64,000 bases of DNA from Tissierella praeacuta DSM 18095 (GTDB taxonomy: Bacteria; Bacillota; Clostridia; Tissierellales; Tissierellaceae): positions 1 through 64,000 of the forward strand of contig NZ_FQTY01000003.1 of NCBI RefSeq assembly GCF_900128955.1, in the 5' to 3' direction. The position numbers and the translations under genes were made by a program. This document shows positions 37,206-46,120 of this stretch, piece by piece. The first letter of the stretch is position 1; each line of letters opens with the position of its first letter. Under the pieces are notes generated by a model. It searched no databases, was not told the origin of the DNA, and was given only the letters and a program-made list of their open reading frames with translations.

Positions 37206-37922
37206 ATGCTTATATACCTTATGTTAAAAAGTCTTCTTCGAAATAAGTGGAACATGGTTAAATTATTTTTAATCTCCCCTGTAAATGCTGTTCTTCCAGT
37301 AATCTTATTAAGTGGTGTAATAGGCACAAATATAGATAAAACCATAATTCTAAAGATTTGCTTGTGGTCATGTTTTTATTTTACTATATTCGAGATAATC
37401 TCAAGGAGGATGGAATTTTTTGGGAGTGAGAAAATTCAGGATGTGTTACTTTCGAGAATTAGCTTACATAAATATAATTTCTATCAGACAGTTGCGGTAA
37501 ATATTTTATATATTCCATCGCTTCTTATAACACTGTATCTTTATAATTTTATATTCCATTTGAATATTGATTTTATATTTGCAATTATTTGTGCTTTCTT
37601 TGTTTTTATCAACAATGTAATTGTGAGCAACATCATGCTTGCCGTTCACTTAAAAACCCAAAACTATTTCAATAGGTTCAACTTTGGAATGGATATTATC
37701 TATATAATAAGTGGTGTATTATACCCTATAAGTATACTTCCAAGATTTCTAAGAGGAGTTTCACAGCTTATACCAATAACCCATGTTATTAGTTTCTCTG
37801 AAGGAAATGTTTCTCATATAGAAATAGCAATTTTGGTTTTTTTAATTATGATGGCGTTTGCATTATGGAACACAGAAAAAAGCATAAAGAAGTACATTTT
37901 ATCAGGAGGATTCTATGGGTAG
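37206..37922 (+). CDS. ABC-2 type permease 1 of the peptide cluster
   Basis: This 238-residue protein has about six hydrophobic segments (VNAVLPVILLSGVIG, ILYIPSLLITLYLYNFIF, FIFAIICAFFVFINNV and others). The pattern fits one half of an ABC-2 exporter. ATG 37206 follows the ATPase stop with no gap, and the 3' end overlaps the next permease by 8 bases. Substrate is inferred to be the modified peptide. Confidence 0.85.
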   Translation: MLIYLMLKSLLRNKWNMVKLFLISPVNAVLPVILLSGVIGTNIDKTIILKICLWSCFYFTIFEIISRRMEFFGSEKIQDVLLSRISLHKYNFYQTVAVNILYIPSLLITLYLYNFIFHLNIDFIFAIICAFFVFINNVIVSNIMLAVHLKTQNYFNRFNFGMDIIYIISGVLYPISILPRFLRGVSQLIPITHVISFSEGNVSHIEIAILVFLIMMAFALWNTEKSIKKYILSGGFYG

Positions 37923-38673
37923 CATTATATTGAAGAATGTATTTTTTTATAAAAGAAACTGGAAAGAATTGTTGTTAAATACATTAAGAATCTATCTAAG
38001 TGTGATTCCTTTCTATTACTTCGCTCTATCACAATCAAGGGGAGCAGAAAGCATAAGGTTTACTTTATTAACTTTAATTATTGCAGGAATAATAAGCAAT
38101 ACGGTTATTGCAGCAAATTACGAACTTTACCAAGAGATTATTAGCGAAAAAATGATAAATTTTAGGATTGCTAATATTAAAATAACGGAGTATATTTTTG
38201 CTCAAACGATTTTTTATTTTTTCATTTATCTAAGCCAATATATTCTGGTTTTAATTGTGATGAATATCTATGGAATTATTGATGTGAAAGTTTCAATATA
38301 TACCATAATAAATACAGTACTATTTATGGGAATAATAGTTGTTATATCAGCGATTATAAGCGGCATTCTAGCAGCATTTACTCTTAAAACAAAGAGGTTT
38401 GCCTACAGCTCCATAATGATGAGTGTTATATTGATATTCTCTGCATGTTATATGCCTTACAGATTGATGAACTCTGGTTTTAAAGGAGTAGCTCTTTTAT
38501 CACCATTCACATATATAATAAATATTTTTAGAAGTGCATTTGATGTTGAAAGTTTGATTTTTCCAATTGGAATAATATATCTGATACTGATTATTCAAAT
38601 TTTAGTTTTGGGATTTATATTGGTGAGAATATTATGTAGATATTTTAATGAATTGATAAACAACACCATATAA
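37915..38673 (+). CDS. ABC-2 type permease 2 of the peptide cluster
   Basis: This 252-residue protein has about six membrane helices, an ABC-2 permease paired with the preceding one. A charged loop separates helices 2 and 3 (ANYELYQEIISEKMINFRIA). It is the last gene of the operon; no clear terminator follows before the IS remnant at 38949. No separate leader peptidase gene is present, so leader removal must use another protease or an unrecognised protein. Confidence 0.85.
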   Translation: MGSIILKNVFFYKRNWKELLLNTLRIYLSVIPFYYFALSQSRGAESIRFTLLTLIIAGIISNTVIAANYELYQEIISEKMINFRIANIKITEYIFAQTIFYFFIYLSQYILVLIVMNIYGIIDVKVSIYTIINTVLFMGIIVVISAIISGILAAFTLKTKRFAYSSIMMSVILIFSACYMPYRLMNSGFKGVALLSPFTYIINIFRSAFDVESLIFPIGIIYLILIIQILVLGFILVRILCRYFNELINNTI

Positions 38674-38948
38674 CTTCGAAGAGAGAGTAGGATTATATTA
38701 ACAACCAAATAATACTAACACTCTTATAATGGGTACAGCCCACATATATGTAAAAATTGGCCATGTGATGGGGTGATTCTCCAAAAGCATTCATTATTTA
38801 AATTTCAAAACTAGATTTAAAAAAATTTGTTATTTAATAAATGTTATGCAAAGTGCCTATAAAATATGGTAGTCACCTTGCATGTTTTACCCAGGATAAA
38901 TTAATAAATTAACACTTTTAGGTAATAATTGTTTTAATGCAAAAAACA

Positions 38949-39552
38949 TGTACCCTAAAATTAGGAAGGTGAATTTTGTAGCACGAAAAGCGAAAAAATT
39001 AGAAGAGCTTTAAAAAATTTGATGAGAGTGAAATAGATTTTTATTACTAGAAAGTGATATAATAACTAATGAATTAATAAAAAAGGGCAAGTCTTTGTTA
39101 ACGAAAAAAGTAATGAAATCTCAGCAGTGAAGGATTTACTGAAGATAAAAGATACAGTAGTAACATGTATACATTAAACACTCAGAAACCTACAGTAGAA
39201 GAAGTAATAATGAAGCATCAATTAACAATTCACTCTGACCAAGGCTTCCATTATCAGCATGTTCAATGGGTGAAAAGGTTAAAAAATAGAAATATTGAAC
39301 CAAGTATGTCTAGAAGAGGAAATTGTATAGATAACTTTCCAATGGAAGACTTCTTCGGGTTATTGAAACAAAAAATGTACTATGGAGAAAAATTCACATC
39401 AATTAATCAGTTGAAGAAAAACATTATAGGATATATTAACTGGTATAATAACAAAAGAATAAAAGAAAAATTAAACGGCCTGTCACCTATTGAGTATAGG
39501 CAACAAGCCGAATAATTAATATTATCCGAAAGTCCGGATTAAAGGGTTCACA
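38949..39552 (+). mobile_element. Decayed IS3/IS150-type element
   Basis: The ends begin TGTACCC (38949) and, inverted, TGTGAACCC (39552), with weakly matching inner bases. The interior is deleted and mostly out of frame, apart from the OrfB end at 39165-39515. It marks the right border of the peptide cluster. Confidence 0.65.
39165..39515 (+). pseudogene. C-terminal fragment of an IS150-type OrfB
   Basis: This 116-codon stretch includes LTIHSDQGFHYQHVQWVK (the second catalytic Asp), SMSRRGNCIDNFPMEDFFG (the Glu) and YINWYNNKRIKEKLNGLSP. The first catalytic Asp and the N-terminal domain are lost. It differs from the complete IS at 89-1352. Confidence 0.88.
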
Positions 39553-39578
39553 TCATAACATCTATGATTTTAAATCAT

Positions 39579-39776
39579 TTATAGTTTTACTATATTTTCA
39601 GCTTGATTACCACGAGTGCCTTTTTCAACATTAAAACTTACACGATCACCTTCGGCTAAAGTTTTAAATCCATCAGATTGAATTTGTGAAAAATGAGCAA
39701 AAACATCCTCACTATTTTCTGTTGTAATAAATCCGTATCCTTTATCTGCGTTAAACCATTTTACTGTACCTGTCAT
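39579..39776 (-). CDS. Cold-shock protein
   Basis: This 65-residue CSD protein has RNP1 (KGYGFITTE) and RNP2 (VFAHFSQI). It binds single-stranded RNA and DNA and acts as an RNA chaperone. A GGAGGTACC ribosome site precedes the ATG. The mRNA leader, from the promoter at 39943-39971, is about 160 bases and holds a large hairpin, as is common for cold-shock genes. No other gene shares the transcript. Confidence 0.95.
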   Translation of the reverse strand: MTGTVKWFNADKGYGFITTENSEDVFAHFSQIQSDGFKTLAEGDRVSFNVEKGTRGNQAENIVKL

Positions 39777-39826
39777 ATTATGGTACCTCCATTATTTTTT
39801 ATTTCTGTAATTTATGGAAATAAAAA

Positions 39827-39887
39827 ATTCACATAAAATTACAGATTATACTTAGTTCCAATTTATAATCTCTAATTTTATGTGAAT
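39827..39887 (-). promoter_or_regulatory. Large hairpin with T-run in the cold-shock gene leader
   Basis: Two 24-base arms (39864-39887 and 39827-39850) pair with one mismatch over a 13-base loop; on the minus strand six T residues follow. It sits about 50 bases before the start codon and looks like an intrinsic terminator in the leader, a possible temperature-dependent attenuator. Confidence 0.75.
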
Positions 39888-39942
39888 CAAAATTCTAAAC
39901 ATATTAAACTTGAAAATTAAATATAAAACTAATATAAATTTA

Positions 39943-39971
39943 ATTATACACTATAAAGGATTTTTATGCAA
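39943..39971 (-). promoter_or_regulatory. Promoter of the cold-shock gene
   Basis: On the minus strand TTGCAT (39966-39971) and TATAAT (39943-39948) are 17 bases apart, nearly the sigma-A consensus. Transcription should start near 39936. Confidence 0.8.
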
Positions 39972-40482
39972 CCCTAAATATTTAATAATTTGATTCTAAG
40001 TGAAAGAACATTAAAATCTTATCACTAAAGGTGTTGCTATTCCATGTTATTAGAGGGGAAATAGATTTAATTATTGAGCTTTGTGATAAAAATAAAAAGA
40101 TGTTTAAATCACAGGAGACAATACATTTGTAACAAGAAAAAATAAAAAAGGAAATACCTCTGAAATAGAAGGAATCTTTCCTTATGAAAACAATTATAAC
40201 AGAAGAGATGAGATTTTGTTAAAGGGTAGCTGAATATGCAATTAAACATGTGAAGCAATAATTTTAATTGTCTATTGTGGTTCTAGGGAAGAATATTAGG
40301 ATTTAACCACAACATAATAGTGATTTCAGGATGAAATGGTTAAATTTGATTGCTATATTGATAGGCGAATTATATAATATAGATGAGCATATTAGTAGAT
40401 TTATGTGCAGTAATATTAAAAACAAATCTAATAGATAAAGAACTTATAGAAGACTTTTTAAATATTATTAGGAGATGGTTAT
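39972..40482. other. Gap without an intact gene; holds dispersed repeat E
   Basis: Near 40140-40230 one frame reads EIEGIFPYENNYNRRDEILL then stops; I do not recognise it. The remainder is repeat E and the ribosome site of the next gene. Confidence 0.5.
40271..40400 (+). repeat. Dispersed repeat E (right part only)
   Basis: CTATTGTGGTTCTAGGGAAG, AACCACAACATAATAGTGAT, GGCGAATTATATAATATAGA and TGAGCAT match the right halves of copies A to C in order, with internal deletions. Confidence 0.65.
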
Positions 40483-40731
40483 ATGGCAAAGATAAGACAC
40501 ATTATTGTAGGTATAGTTTCAGTTATGTATTTAATACTTTTCTTTATGAAGAGTGATGTCCTTACAAAAGTTCTTACCCCTGTACTCTTTATAATACTTG
40601 CAAATCAAGCAATAGATGAATGGATTAACTACAAGGGAACAAAAAGAAAGATACACTTATTAATTCCAATTAGTTCATTATTACTTGCTATTTATGCAGT
40701 TTCAAATTTAATTTATGTAGCTTTAAGTTAA
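40483..40731 (+). CDS. Small membrane protein of unknown function
   Basis: In this 82-residue protein hydrophobic helices span about 5-22, 30-45 and 58-80 (IIVGIVSVMYLILFFM, LLIPISSLLLAIYAVSN). A short basic loop (NYKGTKRKIH) lies between. A good AGGAGATGG precedes ATG 40483. I do not recognise the family and no neighbour indicates its role. Confidence 0.65.
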   Translation: MAKIRHIIVGIVSVMYLILFFMKSDVLTKVLTPVLFIILANQAIDEWINYKGTKRKIHLLIPISSLLLAIYAVSNLIYVALS

Positions 40732-41009
40732 TGATTGTTGCACATAATTTATATTATGCATTGTATCGGTAGTATTAAATGGGGCAAAAAATACAATTTA
40801 AAACGACGTTTAGTTTATTTATGGATAGAGATGTAAAAAAACTTTTCCAATAGAGAGGCAAAGCAAATTGACGATATTAGTGAAGGGTAAGGTACAAAAG
40901 TTGATGGAGAGGGAGATATAAACAAACTGATAGGAAATATGAATTAAATACATATGACTGAGGTAGACACTGCTATTATGCAGTGTTTTTCTTTGTAGAA
41001 AGGAGAATC
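40732..41009. other. Gap with decayed sequence and one terminator
   Basis: A few short open stretches only; no ribosome site. The terminator at 40967 shows that a gene once ended here. Confidence 0.5.
40967..40990 (+). terminator. Intrinsic terminator without an intact upstream gene
   Basis: ACACTGC (40967-40973) and GCAGTGT (40980-40986) enclose TATTAT, followed by TTTTC. Confidence 0.8.
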
Positions 41010-41391
41010 AGATAAATCTCCAACTAATGTTCGCCTTAACTTTGGTAAGGTTTCTAAAATAAGCTATAAAGAAGTATTTTTGTTCTGAATATACAGTGGA
41101 ACTGCTAAATCAATTATAAATATTAAGATTGTAGATTTAGATAAAAATCCTTCGACGAATCCAGTAACTGATGACAGAAATGATACCTTCTCTTATGTAC
41201 CTATTCCAAGAAGAGAAGAAAAGACAAATGTATATGGCGTCCTTGGTGGCAGGAATATTGGGTATGGTATAGTACTGGAGAAGACTCAGGATATTAAAAG
41301 ACTCCTTGGAGCTTACTATGAACAAAATGTAACTACAGAAAAATATGAAGATTATGATAGGGAAAGATGGATTGTATTTGGTGATGAGTAA
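41010..41391 (+). pseudogene. 3' fragment of an unidentified gene with an in-frame TGA
   Basis: One frame is coding-like over about 125 codons: VRLNFGKVSKISYKEVFLF, TGA at 41086-41088, SGTAKSIINIKIVDLDKN, YVPIPRREEKTNVYGVLGG and YDRERWIVFGDE before TAA. No start codon or ribosome site is visible. I do not recognise the protein. Confidence 0.55.
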
Positions 41392-41543
41392 AATAAGGAA
41401 ATATAGGTTTATTTGATAAAATCTATATGATAAAATAGACACAACTATGAATTAATAATTATATTTAAATACAAGAATATGAAGACAGGGATTTAATAAT
41501 AGTAAAGTTTGCAGCAATTCTTTATAAGTTAGGGGAATATAAT

Positions 41544-41699
41544 ATGGACAAAATAAACATTGATGACTTTATAAAAATATTAGATGAAGATGTCGTAAAA
41601 AACAATTCATGTATAGAAATGAATTTCTATGTAGAAGGTGATAAAGATTATACGGATTGTTGGTTAGGTAAAATGTTTAATAAATCTAGCTTAATATGA
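41544..41699 (+). pseudogene. Short immunity-like ORF remnant
   Basis: This 51-codon ORF begins MDKINIDDFIKILDEDVV, continues ...CIEMNFYVEGDKDYTDCWLG and is then cut off after NKSSLI by TGA. AGGGGAATATAAT precedes the ATG. It resembles the N-terminus of small cytosolic immunity-type proteins but is too short to assign. Confidence 0.4.
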
Positions 41700-41739
41700 A
41701 ATATTTGAAAAAATACACTGGAATTTATTAGAGGGAAAT

Positions 41740-41926
41740 TCTCGAAAATATACTTAAACAATATAAAGCTGAAGATACAATTTTATTTAGATTAAGAAAT
41801 AAATATATGCTTCACATAGACTTAAGTGAGGAATATCCATATCTAGAAGATGAGTCTGATAGAAATGGATATATAGAATTCTGGAATGAGTGTAATAGGA
41901 GGACAGGCTATGAGAAGGGAATTTGA
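41740..41926 (+). pseudogene. Collapsed copy of the DUF3885-type gene
   Basis: The frame reads ILKQYKAEDTILFRLRNKYM, LHIDLSEEYPYLEDES and then jumps to DRNGYIEFWNECNRRTGY. These match the beginning and the very end of the intact protein at 57899-59017, so about 300 internal codons have been deleted. No ribosome site is left. Confidence 0.75.
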
Positions 41927-42221
41927 GATTAATGGATGTATAGAGGTGCCAATGGAATTATCTGAAGATGAGTTTTGGGATAAATTTATTGATTTTGTTG
42001 AATCAAATAATTGGTATTTTGGAGGGGGAATAAGGGAAATTATTGATGGATTCTATATTAATGATGATGGTACAAAGGGTGAAAATTGCTTAGATGAAGA
42101 TTTTAGAATACTTATTTTGAAAAATCAAAGAGATAAAGCTTTAGAATTATATATGGGTATAATAAATAATGATTTAAATGAGGCTGAAATATATATTGAA
42201 AATCTAAGCAAAAGTATGTAG
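41910..42221 (+). CDS. Small acidic protein, immunity-like (unassigned)
   Basis: This 103-residue protein starts at ATG 41910 (MRREFEINGCIEVPMELSED), 7 bases after AGGAGG; the longer frame from 41886 lacks that. The block EDEFWDKFIDFVESNNWYFGGG is typical of a small clostridial family that follows DUF3885-type genes. The paralogue at 59019 keeps only the first residues. A role as an immunity protein to a toxin is guessed from its size, acidity and neighbours. Confidence 0.65.
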   Translation: MRREFEINGCIEVPMELSEDEFWDKFIDFVESNNWYFGGGIREIIDGFYINDDGTKGENCLDEDFRILILKNQRDKALELYMGIINNDLNEAEIYIENLSKSM

Positions 42222-42422
42222 ATTTTACTTATCATTAACATATATTATAATTTTACCTTGCTTGTATGTTCTTTTTATTTATGTTTTTATTAGAATATGG
42301 GAAATATTCACTATATGAATTATATGGAAGAAGAAATTGGATAAGTATTGTTTTGTCACTATATAGTTACAGTATAGTAGATTTATGTTCAACTAATTCA
42401 TAATTAAAGGGAGGTTTATTTC

Positions 42423-42905
42423 ATGAAGAAGAAAAACAAGAATATATGGACTGTGATTATAACTATAAGCATTATGATATTATTTTCATTAAGCTATCTT
42501 AAAAAAGATATTTGGGATGTAAATGCTGAACAATTGAGACATTCATTTGATATTATAAGTGGCACTGCTGTCATTGATGACTTATACAAATGGACACCTT
42601 TTGATTGGGATGTGATGTATAGTTTTAGACCATATGTATCAAAAGAGAGAGTGTATGAGGTTGTTGGATATAAATGGGACAATATAAGTGAAACTGTAAA
42701 TGAGAATATGAATCAAATAGTATTTCTTAAAGATAATGAGGTTGTATGTTATTTATACGGATACCCTAATAATACTGGATTAGAATTTGACTTTGGTGAA
42801 TATGAAGGTGATTATATAAAATTTAATTCAAATGATTTGATACCTTTTAATAGTACATTTGATGATGAAAATCAGATTAGATATTTTAATTATATTGAAA
42901 AGTAA
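42423..42905 (+). CDS. Membrane-anchored protein of unknown function
   Basis: This 160-residue protein has a basic start and a helix at about 8-26 (IWTVIITISIMILFSLSYL) that anchors it or serves as an uncleaved signal. The outer part contains the block WTPFDWDVMYSFRPYVSKE and the stretch VYEVVGYKWD, seemingly a conserved clostridial family without known function. GGGAGG lies 9 bases before ATG 42423. A terminator follows. Confidence 0.7.
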   Translation: MKKKNKNIWTVIITISIMILFSLSYLKKDIWDVNAEQLRHSFDIISGTAVIDDLYKWTPFDWDVMYSFRPYVSKERVYEVVGYKWDNISETVNENMNQIVFLKDNEVVCYLYGYPNNTGLEFDFGEYEGDYIKFNSNDLIPFNSTFDDENQIRYFNYIEK

Positions 42906-42935
42906 TCACTTCGTATTCTTTATATACTATACATT

Positions 42936-42971
42936 AGCCATAGCCTTACACAGAGCGTGTATGGCTTTTTA
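42936..42971 (+). terminator. Intrinsic terminator
   Basis: AGCCATA and TATGGCT form the outer stem and ACAC/GTGT an inner one, followed by five T residues. Confidence 0.8.
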
Positions 42972-43209
42972 ATTTTAAAAAAATAGTTTTTAATGTGTAA
43001 AAAGGCAATCATATGGAAAAGTTGTGTTTAAGGATTAAGTAGGATGAACCTTAAAAGATAAATATAATAAAAATCAAAGGAAATCCATAAGAATGAAAAT
43101 TCATATTACTAAACTCGTGTAATCTTTGTGCAATTACATATCCTATAGAGTTGATGTAACGCTTATAGATACTGTATTAGAATTAGTCAAAAAACTATAC
43201 TAAAGGTAT

Positions 43210-43222
43210 TAGAGTAACTCTA
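43210..43222. promoter_or_regulatory. Palindromic operator-like site before the XRE gene
   Basis: TAGAGT-A-ACTCTA is a perfect palindrome that directly precedes the ribosome site (GGAAGGTG) of the regulator gene. A half-site, TAGAGTT, lies at about 43145-43151. Confidence 0.6.
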
Positions 43223-43238
43223 TTAGGAAGGTGAAAAA

Positions 43239-43568
43239 ATGGATTTATCAAATATAGGAAAAAGAATTCAAAATCGTAGAGAAGAATTAGGGATGAAACA
43301 AGAAGAGTTAGCAGAGCGTGTGAGCTTAAGTCCTAATTATATGAGTGCTATTGAGAGGGGGGTTAAGATCCCTAGATTAGAAACATTTATACGGATTGCC
43401 AATGCTTTGGAAGTATCTACTGATATACTACTTGAGGATGTTTTAGTTAAGGGTAATGAAATAAAAGCCTCTAATCTTTGGGAGGAAATAAATCACTTGC
43501 CAAGTAAAGAACAAGAAAGGATCCTACGTGTGATAGAAGTAATGGTTGAGATGGAAACAAATGACTAA
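43239..43568 (+). CDS. XRE-family transcriptional regulator
   Basis: This 109-residue protein has an HTH_3 domain at residues 5-62 (KRIQNRREELGMKQEELAER, then VSLSPNYMSAIERG). A short helical tail (LPSKEQERILRVIEVMVE) is typical of clostridial members. It probably represses its own gene through the palindrome at 43210-43222. TAACTCTA half-sites recur ahead of the chemoreceptor gene downstream, which it may also control. Confidence 0.88.
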   Translation: MDLSNIGKRIQNRREELGMKQEELAERVSLSPNYMSAIERGVKIPRLETFIRIANALEVSTDILLEDVLVKGNEIKASNLWEEINHLPSKEQERILRVIEVMVEMETND

Positions 43569-43890
43569 AATAAAATTTTCGACAAATTATATCATTTTAC
43601 AATAAATATTAACTCTAGTAGTGTTATTGTAACTCTATATGTGTTATAATAATATCGTTCTAGAGAAGTTAGACATATATGCTGCGGCTCTTCAGGGAAG
43701 CTTCTCTGAATAATTTTGTAGTTTTCTTATTCTTAAATGAATAAAAGTGCATACTTATTACTATTTTCTACAATATTTTTTATATTTTAAATTATAATCT
43801 ATAGAAATTTAAAATAAATTTAAAAATACTTAAGAGATAGTAGAAGTATGTATTTTATAAATTATAGATAACAAAATACAAAATGAAAGG
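43569..43890. other. Intergenic region ahead of the chemoreceptor gene
   Basis: Besides the half-sites, a near-palindrome TTCAGGGAAGCTTCTCTGAA lies at 43691-43710 and may form a leader hairpin. No small ORF was found. Confidence 0.5.
43610..43650 (+). promoter_or_regulatory. Repeated half-sites and -10 box before the chemoreceptor gene
   Basis: TAACTCTA occurs at 43610-43617 and 43630-43637, 20 bases apart, each followed by TGTTAT; TATAAT is at 43645-43650. These match half of the palindrome ahead of the XRE gene. Confidence 0.5.
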
Positions 43891-45969
43891 GTGGAAAACT
43901 TGGAGAGCAAAGGTTTAAGAAAAAATTTAACAAAAATTTCAAGGGAAAATACAAAAAAAGGTTCAATTAAGAAGAAGTTAATTTTAATGCCATTATTAAT
44001 TGTGCTTATAGCCATAGTAGGAGTGACGATTACTTCTTCTTATATGATGAGGGAAGGCTTACAGGAAGAAATTAAGCACAATATAGAATTTATATCTGAA
44101 ACTGTTATAGGAAGGCTTATACAAAATTCAAAATTATTAGAAACTCTAAATTCAATGCTAGAAGTTAGAATCAGTGATGTGGGAAAAGCTGTTATTAAGA
44201 ATGAAGATAATATAAATAATGATTTATTACGAAAAATATCTAATGAATTAGGGGTTAATGAAATATCTTGGTACGATAAAGAAGGTAGAATTATTTATTC
44301 TACCATAGCTGACAATATAGGATGGGTAGCAACAGAAGGGCATCCTATATATGATTTCATCAAGAATAATGAAAAGGAAACATTTGAAGAGGTTAGAAAA
44401 GATGTGTTTTCAGATAATTTTGAAAAAAATGGCTACATGAAGGGATCAAATGGAAATTTTATTCAGATAGGGATAATCGTTAATGAAATTAAAAACATTG
44501 AGGATGAATTAGGTTATCAAGGTGTAATAGAAGATATAATGTCTCATGAAGAAATAATTGATGTAATGCTGCTTAATAGGAGCATGGAGATAGTTGCTAG
44601 TAGTGATAAAACCCTTGTAGGAGAAGTATTACAGGATGAAGGAAGTAGGATAGCTGCAGAGGAAGGTACTATACATTTTAGTGAATATTTTCATCCTGAG
44701 AAGAAAGAAAAAGTTTATGCAATAAGCATTCCTTTAATCATTGAGGGGAATCATATGGGAGCATTACATCTAGATTATTCCGTGGGAGATATGCAGTCAA
44801 TTATCTATAAAAATGTTATTACACTTAGTATTTTAGGTATAATAATCTTTATTTTCTTAGGAATTGTTTTATACAGGATGTCAAATTCTGTAGTAAAAAC
44901 TATAGATAAATTGAAAGAAAAATTAGGATTTATAGCATCAAGAGATTTATCTAATCCTATACCAAAAGATTTAATGGATCAGAATAATGAGCTGGGTGAA
45001 ATATCTGAAGCTATAAATAAGACGCAAAATGCTATGAAAAATGTTATACAAAATATATTAAATATGTCAGGGCAAGTGGCAGCTGCTTCCCAACAACTCA
45101 CTGCAACAAGTGAAGAAACAGCTGCCGCTGCCAATGAAGTAGCAGTAGTCATTGAGGATATTGCTAATGGTGCAAGTGAACAAGCAAAAGATATAGAACA
45201 AGGGAACTTTTCTATTTTAGAACTTGGAAACTTAATAAGGGATAATAGAAATATGATGAAAGAGTTAAATACCTCTGTGGAAAAAGTAAATAGTTTAAAG
45301 GATGAAGGACTGGAAATCTTAAAAGATCTCGTAGAAAAGATGGATGTTAGCAGCAATTTAGCTGGTCAAACTCAAGAGGCCATTCAAAACACTTATGAAA
45401 GTACAGAAAAAATTGCTAATTATAGTGAGATGATTGAGAGTATATCTGAACAAATAAATTTATTATCTTTAAATGCAGCTATAGAAGCAGCAAGGGCTGG
45501 GGAATTAGGGAGAGGTTTTGCTGTAGTCGCAGAGGAAATAAGAAAACTTGCAGAAGAATCCAATAAGTTTACAGGGGAAATTATAAATCTTATAAATGAG
45601 CTAACAGTTCAAACAAGGAATTCAGTTAATATTATGAAAGAATCAAGACAAATTGTTTTTTCTCAAGCAGAAAGTGTGAATACAACGGACGATAAATTCA
45701 GGGGAATAGCAGAAGCAATAGAGATAATGAGGGATATAACTCATAAGGTTAGTAATTCTAGTGATGAAATGGAACAGAAAAAAGAAAGCATTATATCTAT
45801 AATAGAAAATTTATCAGCAATCTCTGAAGAAAATGCGGCAGAAACTCAGGAAGCATCAGCCTCTGTAGAAGAACAAACTGCTTCTATGGAGGAAATAGCT
45901 AATTCAAGTGAAGAGCTTGCAAAAATAGCAGAAGATTTAGATGCACAATTAAGAGTATTTAAGCTATAA
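43891..45969 (+). CDS. Methyl-accepting chemotaxis protein with CACHE-like sensor
   Basis: In this 692-residue protein the basic N-terminus ([20 protein letters not shown]) leads into helix 1 near 30-50. The extracytoplasmic domain (about 55-305) has [12 protein letters not shown] and ends before helix 2 ([15 protein letters not shown]). A HAMP-like linker and the signalling coiled coil follow, with tip [20 protein letters not shown]. The start is a GTG (43891) or a TTG nine bases later; the ribosome site AAAGGGTGG suits either poorly. It resembles the receptor at 3111 only in the signalling half. Confidence 0.92.
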   Translation: MENLESKGLRKNLTKISRENTKKGSIKKKLILMPLLIVLIAIVGVTITSSYMMREGLQEEIKHNIEFISETVIGRLIQNSKLLETLNSMLEVRISDVGKAVIKNEDNINNDLLRKISNELGVNEISWYDKEGRIIYSTIADNIGWVATEGHPIYDFIKNNEKETFEEVRKDVFSDNFEKNGYMKGSNGNFIQIGIIVNEIKNIEDELGYQGVIEDIMSHEEIIDVMLLNRSMEIVASSDKTLVGEVLQDEGSRIAAEEGTIHFSEYFHPEKKEKVYAISIPLIIEGNHMGALHLDYSVGDMQSIIYKNVITLSILGIIIFIFLGIVLYRMSNSVVKTIDKLKEKLGFIASRDLSNPIPKDLMDQNNELGEISEAINKTQNAMKNVIQNILNMSGQVAAASQQLTATSEETAAAANEVAVVIEDIANGASEQAKDIEQGNFSILELGNLIRDNRNMMKELNTSVEKVNSLKDEGLEILKDLVEKMDVSSNLAGQTQEAIQNTYESTEKIANYSEMIESISEQINLLSLNAAIEAARAGELGRGFAVVAEEIRKLAEESNKFTGEIINLINELTVQTRNSVNIMKESRQIVFSQAESVNTTDDKFRGIAEAIEIMRDITHKVSNSSDEMEQKKESIISIIENLSAISEENAAETQEASASVEEQTASMEEIANSSEELAKIAEDLDAQLRVFKL

Positions 45970-46004
45970 TAAGATGCTGGGATTTTTAAAACTACATTAA
46001 ACAT

Positions 46005-46033
46005 AGCCTTACACATTGTGTAGGGCTTTTTTG
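46005..46033 (+). terminator. Intrinsic terminator after the chemoreceptor gene
   Basis: AGCCTTACAC and GTGTAGGGCT pair (one G-T) over a 3-base loop, followed by six T residues. Confidence 0.9.
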
Positions 46034-46120
46034 GTACTATAAAAGTGTAAAGGTAAAAAATAAAATAGAAAAAGGTATTCCATGGCTAAAATTAATTAGT
46101 TATAAAACACCTTTTTTATT

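Noticed and set aside
36273-38673. Exporter as a peptidase-containing (C39) bacteriocin transporter
   Set aside because: The ATPase has no N-terminal Cys protease domain and the permeases are separate ABC-2 types.
41137-41442. Minus-strand ORF of 101 codons
   Set aside because: The plus strand here is a better coding frame (VYGVLGG and YDRERWIVFGDE); the minus frame is its shadow.
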